Assembly (NCBI GenBank): GCA_016179765.1
Contig: JACPCL010000030.1
Location: 1 to 64,000 of the forward strand
DNA length: 64,000 nt
Origin: Chloroflexota bacterium
Lineage (GTDB): Bacteria > Chloroflexota > Dehalococcoidia > Lucifugimonadales > JACPCL1
Reading direction: 5' to 3'
The notes under the pieces are model-generated. The model saw nothing but the letters and a program-made list of their open reading frames with translations, had not been told where the DNA came from and searched no databases. A program made the translations under genes and the position numbers. This document shows, in pieces, positions 9,710 through 18,659 of this stretch. Each line of letters opens with the position of its first letter. The first letter of the stretch is position 1.

Positions 9710-11464
9710 ATGCTGAAAGTCGTTTGGGCTCATCGTCCCTTCCTGCTTTCTCTGTCTGTCGTAATTGGGCTCCTTGGGGCAGCGGCGTGTGGCGGCGCGG
9801 AAGAGCCAACCCCTACCCCCACAGCCACGCTGGCCCCCGTTGTAACGTCCACGATTGCCACCCCTACTCCCACAGCTACAGCCACACCCACGCCAATGCC
9901 GGCCGTCAAGCCCAAGCGTGGCGGCGTCATCAACTACTGGAGTTCCGACGACCCCGTGAGCTTTGATATCCCAAACGCTGCGTCCTCTCGCCACAGCATC
10001 CACAACGCCAAGTTGTACAACAACCTGCTGTGGAACCCCGATGGCAAATCCATCGCCCCTGACGTCGCCGAGTCCTACACCATTAGCACCGACGGCAAGG
10101 TCTGGACCTTCAAACTCCGCAACGATGTACGGTTCCAGTCGTACTCGGATAATCCTGGACCCAGGGATGGCACTCTCCTGACGGCCAAGGACGCAGCGTA
10201 CAGCCTGAAGAGGATGATGGGACTGGTTGACGGGACGACGTCTGAGCGCTGCGGCTGGATCAAGGAGTTCATTGACATTGACCGTCCGGACAGGGGGCTT
10301 GCAGCCGTGGACGACTCCACCCTTCAGGTGTACATGAGTGTGCCGTTTGCCGAATTCCCCAACGTACTGGTCCTTTCCCACTGCGGCCTCTCTCCCGATG
10401 GCACCACAAAGGACATGCTCAAAAAGAGGCCCTATGGGTCCGGCCCCTTCAAGCTGAAGAGCTCCCAACGGGGCGCTCTCTGGGTGTTCGAACGCAACCC
10501 TGATTATTTTGAAGAAGGTGTGCCATACCTGAACGAGATACAGAACATCATCTTCAAGGGGGGCTCCGCAATTATTCAGGCGGCATTCCTGACCGGTCGG
10601 CTGGACATTGATAACACCGCCCCCGACCCGGACAACAAGGCCTCCTACGACAAGATGGTGGCTGAGGGTAAGGTCGTGCTCGATCGGATGCCTGGCACGT
10701 GCACTGTGCAGGGCCTTTACATGAACTCTACCAAGCCACCCTTCAACAATCCGAAGCTGCGCAAGGCGGTCCATCTAGCCCTGGACCGCAAGGGGTATAT
10801 CAATGCCGTGTTCGATGGCGAAGGTGTTCCTGTCACTTTCGTGCCTACCGGAGACGTCCCCTGGTTCCGCACCGAGGAAGACGTATGGAAGTTGCCCGGC
10901 TACCGCCAGCCCAAGGACCAGGACCTGGCAGAGGCAAAGCGCATCATGGCCGAGGAATACCCCAGCGGCCTGGAGGTGAAGCTACTCGCCAGAGACTCTT
11001 CTAACTACCCTGCGATGGCGGAGTTCAACGCTGGGGAGCTAAAGAAAATAGGCATTAACGCCACCATAGAGATTCAGACCTCCGCCGTGCTGTTCCCGAA
11101 CCTCAGCAACTGGAAGTACGACCTAGCCAGCTATTGCATGACGATGATTACCATGACTGCCGCGGAGCAATTCGGCTCCTACTACATCACCGGGGGCTCC
11201 CGAAACTGGATCGGCTACAGCAAGCCCAAGATCGACGAGTTGTTCCCGCGGATGGTGGCCGCGTCAGGAGCAGAGAAGGTCGCCCTGATCAGGGAAATGG
11301 AGCGGATGATGTGGGAAGACATCGCCTACGCGCCCATGGCCGTAGAGATTGGAGCAGAGAGCAGATACGCCTACGTGCAGAACTATCCTACAGCCGATCC
11401 TCGAAAGGGGTTTAGCAACTATAGCACCCAGAGGTGGTCCCTGATTTGGAGGAGCGACGTCTAG
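9710..11464 (+). CDS. Family-5 ABC transporter substrate-binding lipoprotein
   Basis: Signal/lipobox (VIGLLGAAACGG), TPTPTAT linker, GGVINYWSSDDPVSFDIPNAAS..., 584 aa. Confidence 0.9.
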   Translation: MLKVVWAHRPFLLSLSVVIGLLGAAACGGAEEPTPTPTATLAPVVTSTIATPTPTATATPTPMPAVKPKRGGVINYWSSDDPVSFDIPNAASSRHSIHNAKLYNNLLWNPDGKSIAPDVAESYTISTDGKVWTFKLRNDVRFQSYSDNPGPRDGTLLTAKDAAYSLKRMMGLVDGTTSERCGWIKEFIDIDRPDRGLAAVDDSTLQVYMSVPFAEFPNVLVLSHCGLSPDGTTKDMLKKRPYGSGPFKLKSSQRGALWVFERNPDYFEEGVPYLNEIQNIIFKGGSAIIQAAFLTGRLDIDNTAPDPDNKASYDKMVAEGKVVLDRMPGTCTVQGLYMNSTKPPFNNPKLRKAVHLALDRKGYINAVFDGEGVPVTFVPTGDVPWFRTEEDVWKLPGYRQPKDQDLAEAKRIMAEEYPSGLEVKLLARDSSNYPAMAEFNAGELKKIGINATIEIQTSAVLFPNLSNWKYDLASYCMTMITMTAAEQFGSYYITGGSRNWIGYSKPKIDELFPRMVAASGAEKVALIREMERMMWEDIAYAPMAVEIGAESRYAYVQNYPTADPRKGFSNYSTQRWSLIWRSDV

Positions 11465-11513
11465 CAGGTTGCGGTAGTCCCAGGCCACGCCGTGCCGGTA
11501 GCGTTCCACGAAC

Positions 11514-11783
11514 TTGTTGACGGCGCTGTGGGCCAAGGCAACCGTTGGGGAACGCCGGAGCATCCTCCTCTCCATGTTGGACGCCATCTACGTGGGCACG
11601 CTAGAGATTATCACGCTGAGACCTGAAAGCGGCATCGCCCTCGTTGTGGAGCCGAAGCTTGGCTTTGAGAAGAGCGATGCCGCTATCGGGTGTTTCTGGT
11701 GGAGACGGGGGAGCCCAGAACTCTACGATAACAATCCGGCCCTGATAGCTGAGGAGCGATGGGAGGCGATGCCGGTGGGCTAG
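11514..11783 (+). pseudogene. Possible C-terminal remnant of a serine site-specific recombinase
   Basis: GERRSILLSMLDAIYVGTLEIITLRPESGIALVVEPKLGF resembles the extreme C-terminus of large serine recombinases (ERRELL..LLDAVYVD...I.PKP.F); no catalytic domain upstream; reading frame runs through the duplicated tmRNA 3'-end sequence. Confidence 0.35.
11691..11713. repeat. 23-bp direct repeat of tmRNA 3' end (candidate attachment-site duplicate)
   Basis: TGTTTCTGGTGGAGACGGGGGAG identical to 13893-13915, which spans the CCA end of the tmRNA. Confidence 0.75.
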
Positions 11784-12064
11784 TTGTATGCAGCAGACAG
11801 CAGCCATCCCATCTTTCTGATAGCAGCGGCAATGTTCGCGCAACTGTTCAGCCGCAAGCCACAATCAGTCCCAAGGGAGCGCGCAGTCGTTTGTGAAACC
11901 GCTTGTTCTGTCATTCAGCACATCGAGCTACGGTGAACCAACCACTTTGGGAGAGTTTATTAGGAAGGCATGGCTGAAGAAAGGACTCAGGCAACTGAAC
12001 GCGGCCAACTTCGTAGAGTGTCGATAAGATGACGGTCGCGAATTTGCGAGGACTATGTTCCCTC

Positions 12065-13426
12065 TTAGGCTTTGGCCAAGGGAGGGGCAGGGAGACGACC
12101 GAGCGCCCTCTCGCACCAGGCCCCGATCTGAAGCAGGCGGTAGTCTTGCTTCGGGGCCGCGACGAACTGAAGCCCAAGAGGCAATCCCTCTGCCGAGAGG
12201 CCTCCATTGATAGTGATGGCTGGGTAACCCAAAAGGCTCCACGGGCCAAGGAGCGAGGCATCCCCGGTGCTTGAGAGGCCCTTGGGGGCAGGCGCCGGTG
12301 CTACCGGCATCAGGAGCGCGTCTACGTCGCGGAAGTTGCTCAAGACTTTCATATACAGTAACTGCCGGATCCGCTGGGCCTGCAAGTAGTAGGTCGCGGG
12401 TATGAGAGAAGCAGGTCTTCTATCTCCCACGCCTGCAGTGCCATCTGGCCTGTTGGCTGGCGCAGGACGATGGGCATTGAACGTCGCCCCTTCTACTCCG
12501 AAGATGATCTGGTGCGCGGGCCAGGCCATGCCGAACATCTCGGGTAAGAGGGCATCACGCACCTCGGCTCCAGTTTCCCGTAGTCGTGCCGCTGCCTCGT
12601 CAACGGCCTCCCGCATCACGGGTTGCGAGCGGTCTGGAAAGAAGTTTCGCACGATTCCAATGCGCGGGGGCCGCAATCCCCAAGAATCCAAGCTAGCCGG
12701 CGGCGCAGGGTCCGGGAGGGTGGTGGGATCACGAGGGTCCGGCCCGGCAATGACAGAGAAGACAAGGGCGATGTCTTCCATGCTGAGGCCGATGATGCTT
12801 GTATGATCCAGGGACCATGCGAACGGATAACAACCGAAGCGGCTGATGCGGCCGTAGGTGGGTTTAAGGGCATCTACCCCGCAGTACGCCGCAGGACGGA
12901 GACCCGACCCTACGGTTTGCTCAGCTAGGGCAACGGGAACCATCCGCGCGCCTACGGCGGCCCCGGAACCGCTGCTGGAACCACCGGCTGTGTGCTCCAA
13001 GTTCCACGGGTTGCGAGTGGGGGGCATCCTACCGCCGACTGGCATATGCGTCTTCCCCACGATAAGCGCCCCGGCGGCTTTCAGTCGCGCCACAGGAGTG
13101 GCGTCTTCGGGTTCGGGCACGGGTGTTGGAAGATCACGAAACCCCGTAGGCATGCCCTGCACATGAAACTCATCCTTTATGCCTACGGGCACACCGTGCA
13201 GCGGGCCACGCAGCCTCCCGGCCGCTGCCTCTGCGGTAAGGGACCTGGCTTCGGCTCGCAGCCTCTGCGCGTCCAGGAAGCTCCATGCTTGCACGCGCTC
13301 TTCCATGTTCGCAATCCGGCTCAGCACCGCCTCGGCGACGTCAGTGGGTGTGAGTTCGCCCTTTGCAACGCCATCGGCGATGGCGCCTACCCCTAGTTCA
13401 ATGATTTGAGAAATGGTGAGCGTCAT
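12065..13426 (-). CDS. Amidase (amidase signature family, GatA-like)
   Basis: GPLHGVPVGIKDEFHVQGMPT...GGSSSGSGAAVGARMVPVALAEQTVGSGLRPAAYCGVDALKPTYGRIS; Ser-Ser-Lys amidase signature. Confidence 0.92.
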   Translation of the reverse strand: MTLTISQIIELGVGAIADGVAKGELTPTDVAEAVLSRIANMEERVQAWSFLDAQRLRAEARSLTAEAAAGRLRGPLHGVPVGIKDEFHVQGMPTGFRDLPTPVPEPEDATPVARLKAAGALIVGKTHMPVGGRMPPTRNPWNLEHTAGGSSSGSGAAVGARMVPVALAEQTVGSGLRPAAYCGVDALKPTYGRISRFGCYPFAWSLDHTSIIGLSMEDIALVFSVIAGPDPRDPTTLPDPAPPASLDSWGLRPPRIGIVRNFFPDRSQPVMREAVDEAAARLRETGAEVRDALLPEMFGMAWPAHQIIFGVEGATFNAHRPAPANRPDGTAGVGDRRPASLIPATYYLQAQRIRQLLYMKVLSNFRDVDALLMPVAPAPAPKGLSSTGDASLLGPWSLLGYPAITINGGLSAEGLPLGLQFVAAPKQDYRLLQIGAWCERALGRLPAPPLAKA

Positions 13427-13442
13427 CTGGCCCTCCTCGCGC

Positions 13443-13658
13443 CTAAGATGTCATACCAAACGATGCCGCCGAGTGCGGAAAGTAAAGCGGCTCCACGTCT
13501 TCCGGGACTTCCGCCGCGCTGACTGCTGCCATCGCCTCAGCCAAAGACCGGAGCTGTGTCTCCATCGCACGCGCCGCTTCTGCACCCCAGAGCGCAATCG
13601 CCTGGTTTGTCAGCACAGTTAAGGCCTCGTCCTTCGTCACCTTTGGGTGTAATCGCAT
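13443..13658 (-). CDS. Small amidase partner, GatC/AtzG-like
   Basis: 71 aa, immediately upstream of amidase gene on same strand; ...LAEAMAAVSAAEVPEDVEPLYFP resembles GatC-type small subunits. Confidence 0.5.
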   Translation of the reverse strand: MRLHPKVTKDEALTVLTNQAIALWGAEAARAMETQLRSLAEAMAAVSAAEVPEDVEPLYFPHSAASFGMTS

Positions 13659-13820
13659 TTGTACATCCCTCTACTGCCATCATGAGATGGTACGGTTGTA
13701 CTGCGGGAGATCTTGCCGCCGCCTCCCTTGCCGTAGGGAACACTAGCCGGCGGATGTATTCTAACACACAGAAGTCTCTGCCCAAGCCTACGACATTCCG
13801 CGACCCGATAGCCAGATGAC

Positions 13821-13850
13821 AAAAAAACACCTCTGGGACGCGCCAGAGGC
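13821..13850 (-). terminator. Rho-independent terminator of tmRNA gene
   Basis: On minus strand: CCTCTGG-CGCGTC-CCAGAGG followed by TGTTTTTTT. Confidence 0.75.
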
Positions 13851-13898
13851 GTTCATCTCCATAGGGCCTCCTCGGAAGGTGAGCCCCGGATATGTTTC

Positions 13899-14251
13899 TG
13901 GTGGAGACGGGGGAGAGTTGAACTCCCCGTCCAGAAGATACTCTACGCGGATATGCTACAGGCGTGTCCAGCTTTTAGTGTCTCGCCAGGATGGTGCTCC
14001 GCCGGCGGGATACCCACCCTCGCCAGCCGAAGGTCTTAGGCCCTGCCCATCGGCGTCAGCAGGACAGCACTCCGATTTGAAGTCGCCTGCTCCTTACCCT
14101 CGGAGGTAGGCTTGGGCAGACGTAGCCGCCTTAGGCGGCTAGAGCCAGTTGAGGCTTGGCGTTTACTGTTTTGCCGCCGGTTTAACGAGGTGTGACGGCG
14201 CCTCGGCCTGCAATCCGGCAGAGTCATCCCCTGTCGAACCCACGCGTCCCC
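13899..14251 (-). ncRNA. ssrA: tmRNA (transfer-messenger RNA)
   Basis: Minus strand begins GGGGACGCGTGGGTTCGACAGGGGATGACTCTG and ends GGACGGGGAGTTCAACTCTCCCCCGTCTCCACCA; acceptor stem GGGGACG/CGTCTCC with G3-U wobble; internal tag frame GGC AAA ACA GTA AAC GCC AAG CCT CAA CTG GCT CTA GCC GCC TAA (GKTVNAKPQLALAA*). Confidence 0.95.
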
Positions 14252-14261
14252 TTATGCACCC

Positions 14262-14267
14262 ATTATA
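14262..14267 (-). promoter_or_regulatory. -10 box of tmRNA promoter
   Basis: TATAAT on minus strand 11 nt upstream of the tmRNA 5' end; -35 weak. Confidence 0.5.
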
Positions 14268-14376
14268 CCATCAGGCGGCTCCCTGTTGGGAAGCAGCTAG
14301 CCAGCCCCAACATCACCACACCCTCCGGAACTCCTCGCCCGCATCCCAACTCTGGCCTAGCAATCAAACCCATGCG

Positions 14377-14404
14377 TTGCCTGGCGCCTTTGAAGGACTA
14401 TAAT
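14377..14404 (+). promoter_or_regulatory. Promoter of histidine kinase operon
   Basis: TTGCCT-N16-TATAAT ~45 bp upstream of kinase ORF. Confidence 0.45.
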
Positions 14405-14449
14405 AGCCCCGGATGAACGACGGCGCCTTTCATAGCGAGGAGAGTTCAC

Positions 14450-16924
14450 GTGAGGGTGAATTCCTATTCAGCGATGCTGCGCAAGTTTCAGCGCCTCAAT
14501 CTCTGGCCCAGGCTGGCAATAGCTGTAAGCCTGGGCTTCCTCCTCCTGTTTGGCGTATTCAGCCTGCTGAGCCTGCGGGCGGTGAACGATAGCACAGACC
14601 GCATTCTTCAAGAGAGACTCGTGATTGCCCAGATGGCGGCGCGAGAGATAGACGGCCTCCTGGAGCGGAGCTTCTACGAGCTGGAGAAGGCCACGGAGTT
14701 CGCCGCCTTCAATCCGCAGGCTCCTTCCCTCGGAGAAGAGTACCACATGCTGGCCCACTCCTACGGGCGCATTGGGACGCTGTCTCTGGGGGTCCATTTC
14801 CTAGATGCTCAGGGACGAGTGGTGCTCTCTGAGCCTCCTGACAGGCTGCCCCAGGGTGCTGATCTCTCCACGGAGAACCATGTTCGTCAGGTGATACAGA
14901 CGCGCAGCCGAAGCGTCTCTGACCCTTTTGTTGACCCGGCCACCAGCAGACCCGCCGTGGCCCTCACGATTCCCATATTTGCTCCTGACGGCGCCCTCAT
15001 CTCTTTGCTCACTGGCCTCATTGACCTCTCCAGCGTAGAGGTGATTAGCCCCTTGGAACACGCCCGCGACCTGGGGCACACCGGCCATGCGGAACTGGTG
15101 GATAGCAGGGGGCTCGTCGTCGCCGCTACCGGCGGCGGCGGTTTTCTGAAACCCGGCGAGCACCTCTCCTATTACCTGAAAAGGTTCAAAGAAGGGGGGC
15201 CCGGGGTAGAGAACGTGCCCTATGTCCCCTGGCATCCCTTGCCAGAGGGCGTCAACGCGGGCAAGCACGTCATGGCCTTCGCACCCCTCACTTCAGCCCC
15301 TTGGGGACTTTCCGTTGGGGGCACAGACTCCGAAACCTTCGCGCCAGCGAGGAAACTACGAAACACCATTTTCCTGGCCGGAGCGCTCACACTTGCCTTC
15401 TTATGGGTCTTGACATTGATCGGCGCTAGGCTCCTGGTCCGTCCTGTGCGCGCCCTGACGACAGCAGCCCAACGGATGACCTCTGGGAATCTGGGCGAGT
15501 CTATCAAGGTGCCAGAAGGAGGAGAGATAGGCGTTTTAGGTGAGAGCCTGGAGGCCATGCGGGTACAACTCAGGTCTTCCCTGGACCAGGTGCGAAGGTG
15601 GGGGGAGGAGCTGGAGGTGAAAGTCGCCCAGCGAACGGAGGAGCTGGCGGCTCGGAACCGCCAGTTGGCCGCCGTGTCCGCCGTTGCCACCGCAGCCAAC
15701 GAGATCCGAGACCAGGATGGGATGCTGAATCGCTGCTTGGAGGTTGTCCTAGAGCATACACGAATGGATGCGGCAGCCATCCGCCTCTTGGATGGGGCCA
15801 GCAACCACCTGGTCGTAGCCGGCGCCAAGGGAGACTATTTGGACCTGCCCTGCGCCAACCAAGCTGTGGGTCTCCACGAGTGCCCCTGTGGCTACGTAGC
15901 ATCCAACGGTATCCCCCTGTACCTTGGTCATGAGGAGCGCCAGCGCTTCCAGCCTGTGTGCCAAGCACCCCTCCACCACGCCGTATCTGTGCTGCCCCTG
16001 AAATCCCCAAAGGGAGTCCTGGGGGTGCTGTACCTATCTCGTGGCCAAGGGGTCGTGCCAAGTTCTGAGGAGCGCAACACCCTGGCCGCCATCTGCAACC
16101 AGATAGCGGTCGCCATTGAAAGCGCAAATCTGCTCGGCGAGTTGCGTCGGGTGGAGGCTCAGCGAGAACTGGACCGGATCAAGGCCGAGTTTATCTCCGC
16201 CATCTCCCACGAGCTGCGGACGCCCCTGGGGTTCATCAAGGGGTATGCTACCACCTTGTTGAGAGACGATATATCGGTAGACCCCGCCACGCGCCAGGAG
16301 TTCTTGCAGGTCATTGACGAGGAGTCAACCAAGCTCCAGCGCATGATTGACGAATTGCTGGACGCTTCCCGCCTACAGGCGGGAAGGCTCCAAATGGACC
16401 GCACCAGTGTCAGCTTAAGAGGCCTGTTAGAGGCCGCCCTGCACAGAGCCACCCCCGGCCTTCAACAGGCTGGCCACGCCCTTGAAGTCACCTTACCCAC
16501 AGAAAGCACTACCGTCCTGGCCGATGCAGGCAGGATTGAGCAAGTGCTACATAACCTGCTGGACAACGCCGCCCGCTATTCAGACCCCGGCTCCCCTATT
16601 GAGGTAGCAGCCACGGTGAGTGAGCGGCGCGTCTTCGTCAGCGTTAAGGACCACGGCGATGGTATTTCAACCCATGAGCTGGAACGGGTCTTTGAGCCGT
16701 TCTACCGAGGAGAAAACTCACGCCGGCGAGGCGCCTGGGGCGCCGGCCTCGGCCTCGCCATATGCAAAGGTATCGTTGAGTCCCACGGCGGTCATCTGGG
16801 GGTGGAAAGCACCCCGGGCGCGGGAAGCACCTTCCTCTTCACCCTTCCTCTGGCAGAACGGGCTGAAGCGGAGGGTACGGAGCAAGAGCTCGCCAGCACG
16901 GTCATGAAAAAGGGAGAGGGATGA
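14450..16924 (+). CDS. Membrane sensor histidine kinase (periplasmic Cache-like sensor, HAMP, GAF-like, HisKA, HATPase)
   Basis: TM at N-terminus, LVRPVRALTTAAQRMTSGNL (HAMP), EFISAISHELRTPLGFIKGYATTLL (H-box), LLDNAARYSDPGSPI (N-box), GAGLGLAICKGIVESHGGHL (G-box). Confidence 0.92.
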   Translation: MRVNSYSAMLRKFQRLNLWPRLAIAVSLGFLLLFGVFSLLSLRAVNDSTDRILQERLVIAQMAAREIDGLLERSFYELEKATEFAAFNPQAPSLGEEYHMLAHSYGRIGTLSLGVHFLDAQGRVVLSEPPDRLPQGADLSTENHVRQVIQTRSRSVSDPFVDPATSRPAVALTIPIFAPDGALISLLTGLIDLSSVEVISPLEHARDLGHTGHAELVDSRGLVVAATGGGGFLKPGEHLSYYLKRFKEGGPGVENVPYVPWHPLPEGVNAGKHVMAFAPLTSAPWGLSVGGTDSETFAPARKLRNTIFLAGALTLAFLWVLTLIGARLLVRPVRALTTAAQRMTSGNLGESIKVPEGGEIGVLGESLEAMRVQLRSSLDQVRRWGEELEVKVAQRTEELAARNRQLAAVSAVATAANEIRDQDGMLNRCLEVVLEHTRMDAAAIRLLDGASNHLVVAGAKGDYLDLPCANQAVGLHECPCGYVASNGIPLYLGHEERQRFQPVCQAPLHHAVSVLPLKSPKGVLGVLYLSRGQGVVPSSEERNTLAAICNQIAVAIESANLLGELRRVEAQRELDRIKAEFISAISHELRTPLGFIKGYATTLLRDDISVDPATRQEFLQVIDEESTKLQRMIDELLDASRLQAGRLQMDRTSVSLRGLLEAALHRATPGLQQAGHALEVTLPTESTTVLADAGRIEQVLHNLLDNAARYSDPGSPIEVAATVSERRVFVSVKDHGDGISTHELERVFEPFYRGENSRRRGAWGAGLGLAICKGIVESHGGHLGVESTPGAGSTFLFTLPLAERAEAEGTEQELASTVMKKGEG

Positions 16925-17619
16925 TGTCGGAAGAGCGCATCCTGGTAGTAGACGATGAACCACGCTACCTGCGCCTCATCCGCTTCAATCTGGAGACGGC
17001 GGGCTATCGTGTGACGGGCGCCGCCACGGGCGAGGAGGCCCTGGTCCTCTTAGCCGACTACCCCCCAGAGCTGGTAGTCCTGGATATCATGCTCCCGGGC
17101 CAAGATGGCTTTGAGGTATGCACCCGCATCCGGAAGGTATCAGACGTGCCCATCATCATGCTGACCGCCAGGGGCGCCGAGGCGGACAAGGTGAAAGGGC
17201 TACGCCTTGGGGCCGATGATTACGTGGTGAAGCCCTTCTCCGCCCAGGAGCTCCTGGCCCGAGTGGAGGCAGTCCTGCGCCGGGCTCGCTCAGCCGAAAC
17301 GCCTGGCCTGCAGACCCCCTTCGCCATAGGCGCCCTGCGGGTGGACTTCCTGACCAGAAAGGTCACGATGGGGGAGCGGGAGGTACGGCTATCTCCCACC
17401 GAATACCGGGTCCTCCGTTATCTCGCCCTTAATGCCGGCAAAGTAGTCACCCAGGACGACCTGTTGGAGAAGGTCTGGGGAGCAGGTTACCGGGGCGAAC
17501 ACGAGGTGCTGCGGGTCACCGTATGGCGACTGCGTCAACGGCTAGAGGACGACCCGCAACATCCGCGATTCATCGTCACTGTCCCCGGAGTGGGCTATCT
17601 CCTGGAAAGTCCCACGTAA
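16921..17619 (+). CDS. OmpR/PhoB-family response regulator
   Basis: ERILVVDDEPRYLRLIR...LVVLDIMLPGQDGFEV...IIMLTARG...GADDYVVKPFSAQELLARV + winged helix LRVTVWRLRQRLEDDPQHPRFIVTVPGVGYLL; ATGA overlap with kinase. Confidence 0.95.
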   Translation: MMSEERILVVDDEPRYLRLIRFNLETAGYRVTGAATGEEALVLLADYPPELVVLDIMLPGQDGFEVCTRIRKVSDVPIIMLTARGAEADKVKGLRLGADDYVVKPFSAQELLARVEAVLRRARSAETPGLQTPFAIGALRVDFLTRKVTMGEREVRLSPTEYRVLRYLALNAGKVVTQDDLLEKVWGAGYRGEHEVLRVTVWRLRQRLEDDPQHPRFIVTVPGVGYLLESPT

Positions 17620-17644
17620 AGACCTGCTGCCGCCTCGGATGGGT

Positions 17645-17672
17645 GGGGAGCTCAGGGAGCTCCCCTCTTTTT
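17645..17672 (+). terminator. Rho-independent terminator after response regulator
   Basis: GGGGAGCTC-AGG-GAGCTCCCC followed by TCTTTTT. Confidence 0.75.
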
Positions 17673-17716
17673 ACGACTGCTGCAGTATTCCATGCCCTTG
17701 CTAAGGTGACCTCTCC

Positions 17717-17758
17717 CCCGTAGTCCCCCTCCCCGCGATGGGGAGGGGGGACTACGGG
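17717..17758. repeat. Long GC-rich hairpin (CCCGTAGTCCCCCTCCCC...GGGGAGGGGGGACTACGGG)
   Basis: ~18-bp arms, 5-nt loop, one bulged G. Confidence 0.7.
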
Positions 17759-17768
17759 TCTAAAAGGC

Positions 17769-17818
17769 TGTAACGGACCTGTTACGGCCTTTGCCGTCCT
17801 TGTAACGGAACCGAAACG
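17769..17818 (+). promoter_or_regulatory. Array of ~11-bp direct repeats, candidate PhoB/OmpR-family operator
   Basis: TGTAACGG(ACC) TGTTACGG(CCT) TTGCCGTC(CT) TGTAACGG(AA) CCGAAACG spaced 10-11 bp, directly upstream of the cupredoxin operon and downstream of an OmpR-family regulator. Confidence 0.5.
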
Positions 17819-17883
17819 ACTCCTTGTGCTATTCATATAGAAGGAAATCTATTTCTCGGCTCAGCCGGAAGAAGGGAGAGGGA

Positions 17884-18492
17884 ATGAACAAAGGACCGCA
17901 CTATCTGCTTTTTGGAGGAGGGATAGCTGTTTTGCTCCTGGCGGCTGTCGCCTGCACGGACATCAAGCCCGTGGAGGACAGGGTCGGGGCCGCGGAGCAG
18001 AGCATCGCCGCAGCTCAGGCGAAGCTGACCAGTCTGGAAGGCAAGGTGGGGAAGATCGCAGCGCCAGCGGGAAAGGTCGAATACACTGTGCGCGGCGTGG
18101 AAATCAAAGGCGCTACCAGCACCGACAGCCTGGCAGCGCCGACTAGCGACCCGGCGAAGCTCTCTGACGGCTATCGCTACAAGGGACCTGGAGTATTTGA
18201 GCCGGCCAACCCCAAGAGGTGGGAGGTTTCCACCTACATCTGGACGCCCGGTGCGATAACAGCGCTCCAGGGCGACCAGGTGAACTTGAGGATCTTCATC
18301 ATCAATGGGGACAAACACACCACCTGGGTAGAGGGCCCGGATGGCAAAGAGGTTGTGAAGGAGGAGGTACAGAACCGTGGGCGCGAGTACCTTATGACCT
18401 TCACCGCCTCGCAGGTGGGCACCTACAAGCTCATCTGTAACGAGCACGACCCCACGATGAGGGCGGTCATCACCGCGCTGCCCAGGTCCTAG
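17884..18492 (+). CDS. Cupredoxin-domain lipoprotein
   Basis: Lipobox LLLAAVAC; late H...C-x2-H-x3-M copper motif (KHTTWVEG...TYKLICNEHDPTMRAVI). Confidence 0.75.
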   Translation: MNKGPHYLLFGGGIAVLLLAAVACTDIKPVEDRVGAAEQSIAAAQAKLTSLEGKVGKIAAPAGKVEYTVRGVEIKGATSTDSLAAPTSDPAKLSDGYRYKGPGVFEPANPKRWEVSTYIWTPGAITALQGDQVNLRIFIINGDKHTTWVEGPDGKEVVKEEVQNRGREYLMTFTASQVGTYKLICNEHDPTMRAVITALPRS

Positions 18493-18659
18493 TAAAAGCC
18501 CAGGCTCCATAAGGGAGCCGTTGTGCGAAGGGGGCGTCCACCTGGTTTGGCCAGTGATAATTGTCATCTTTCAGGCTGACCAGGTGGACGCCATGTCCCA
18601 TAGGCTTGGGGAAGCCGGAGGGCTTATTGGCTATTGAACCGTGGATTGCACCCCCTCGC

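Noticed and set aside
9605-10774. 389-aa minus-strand ORF
   Set aside because: Antisense to the clearly real solute-binding protein gene; no recognisable motifs.
14036-14227. 63-aa minus-strand ORF
   Set aside because: Lies inside tmRNA and is not in the tag frame.
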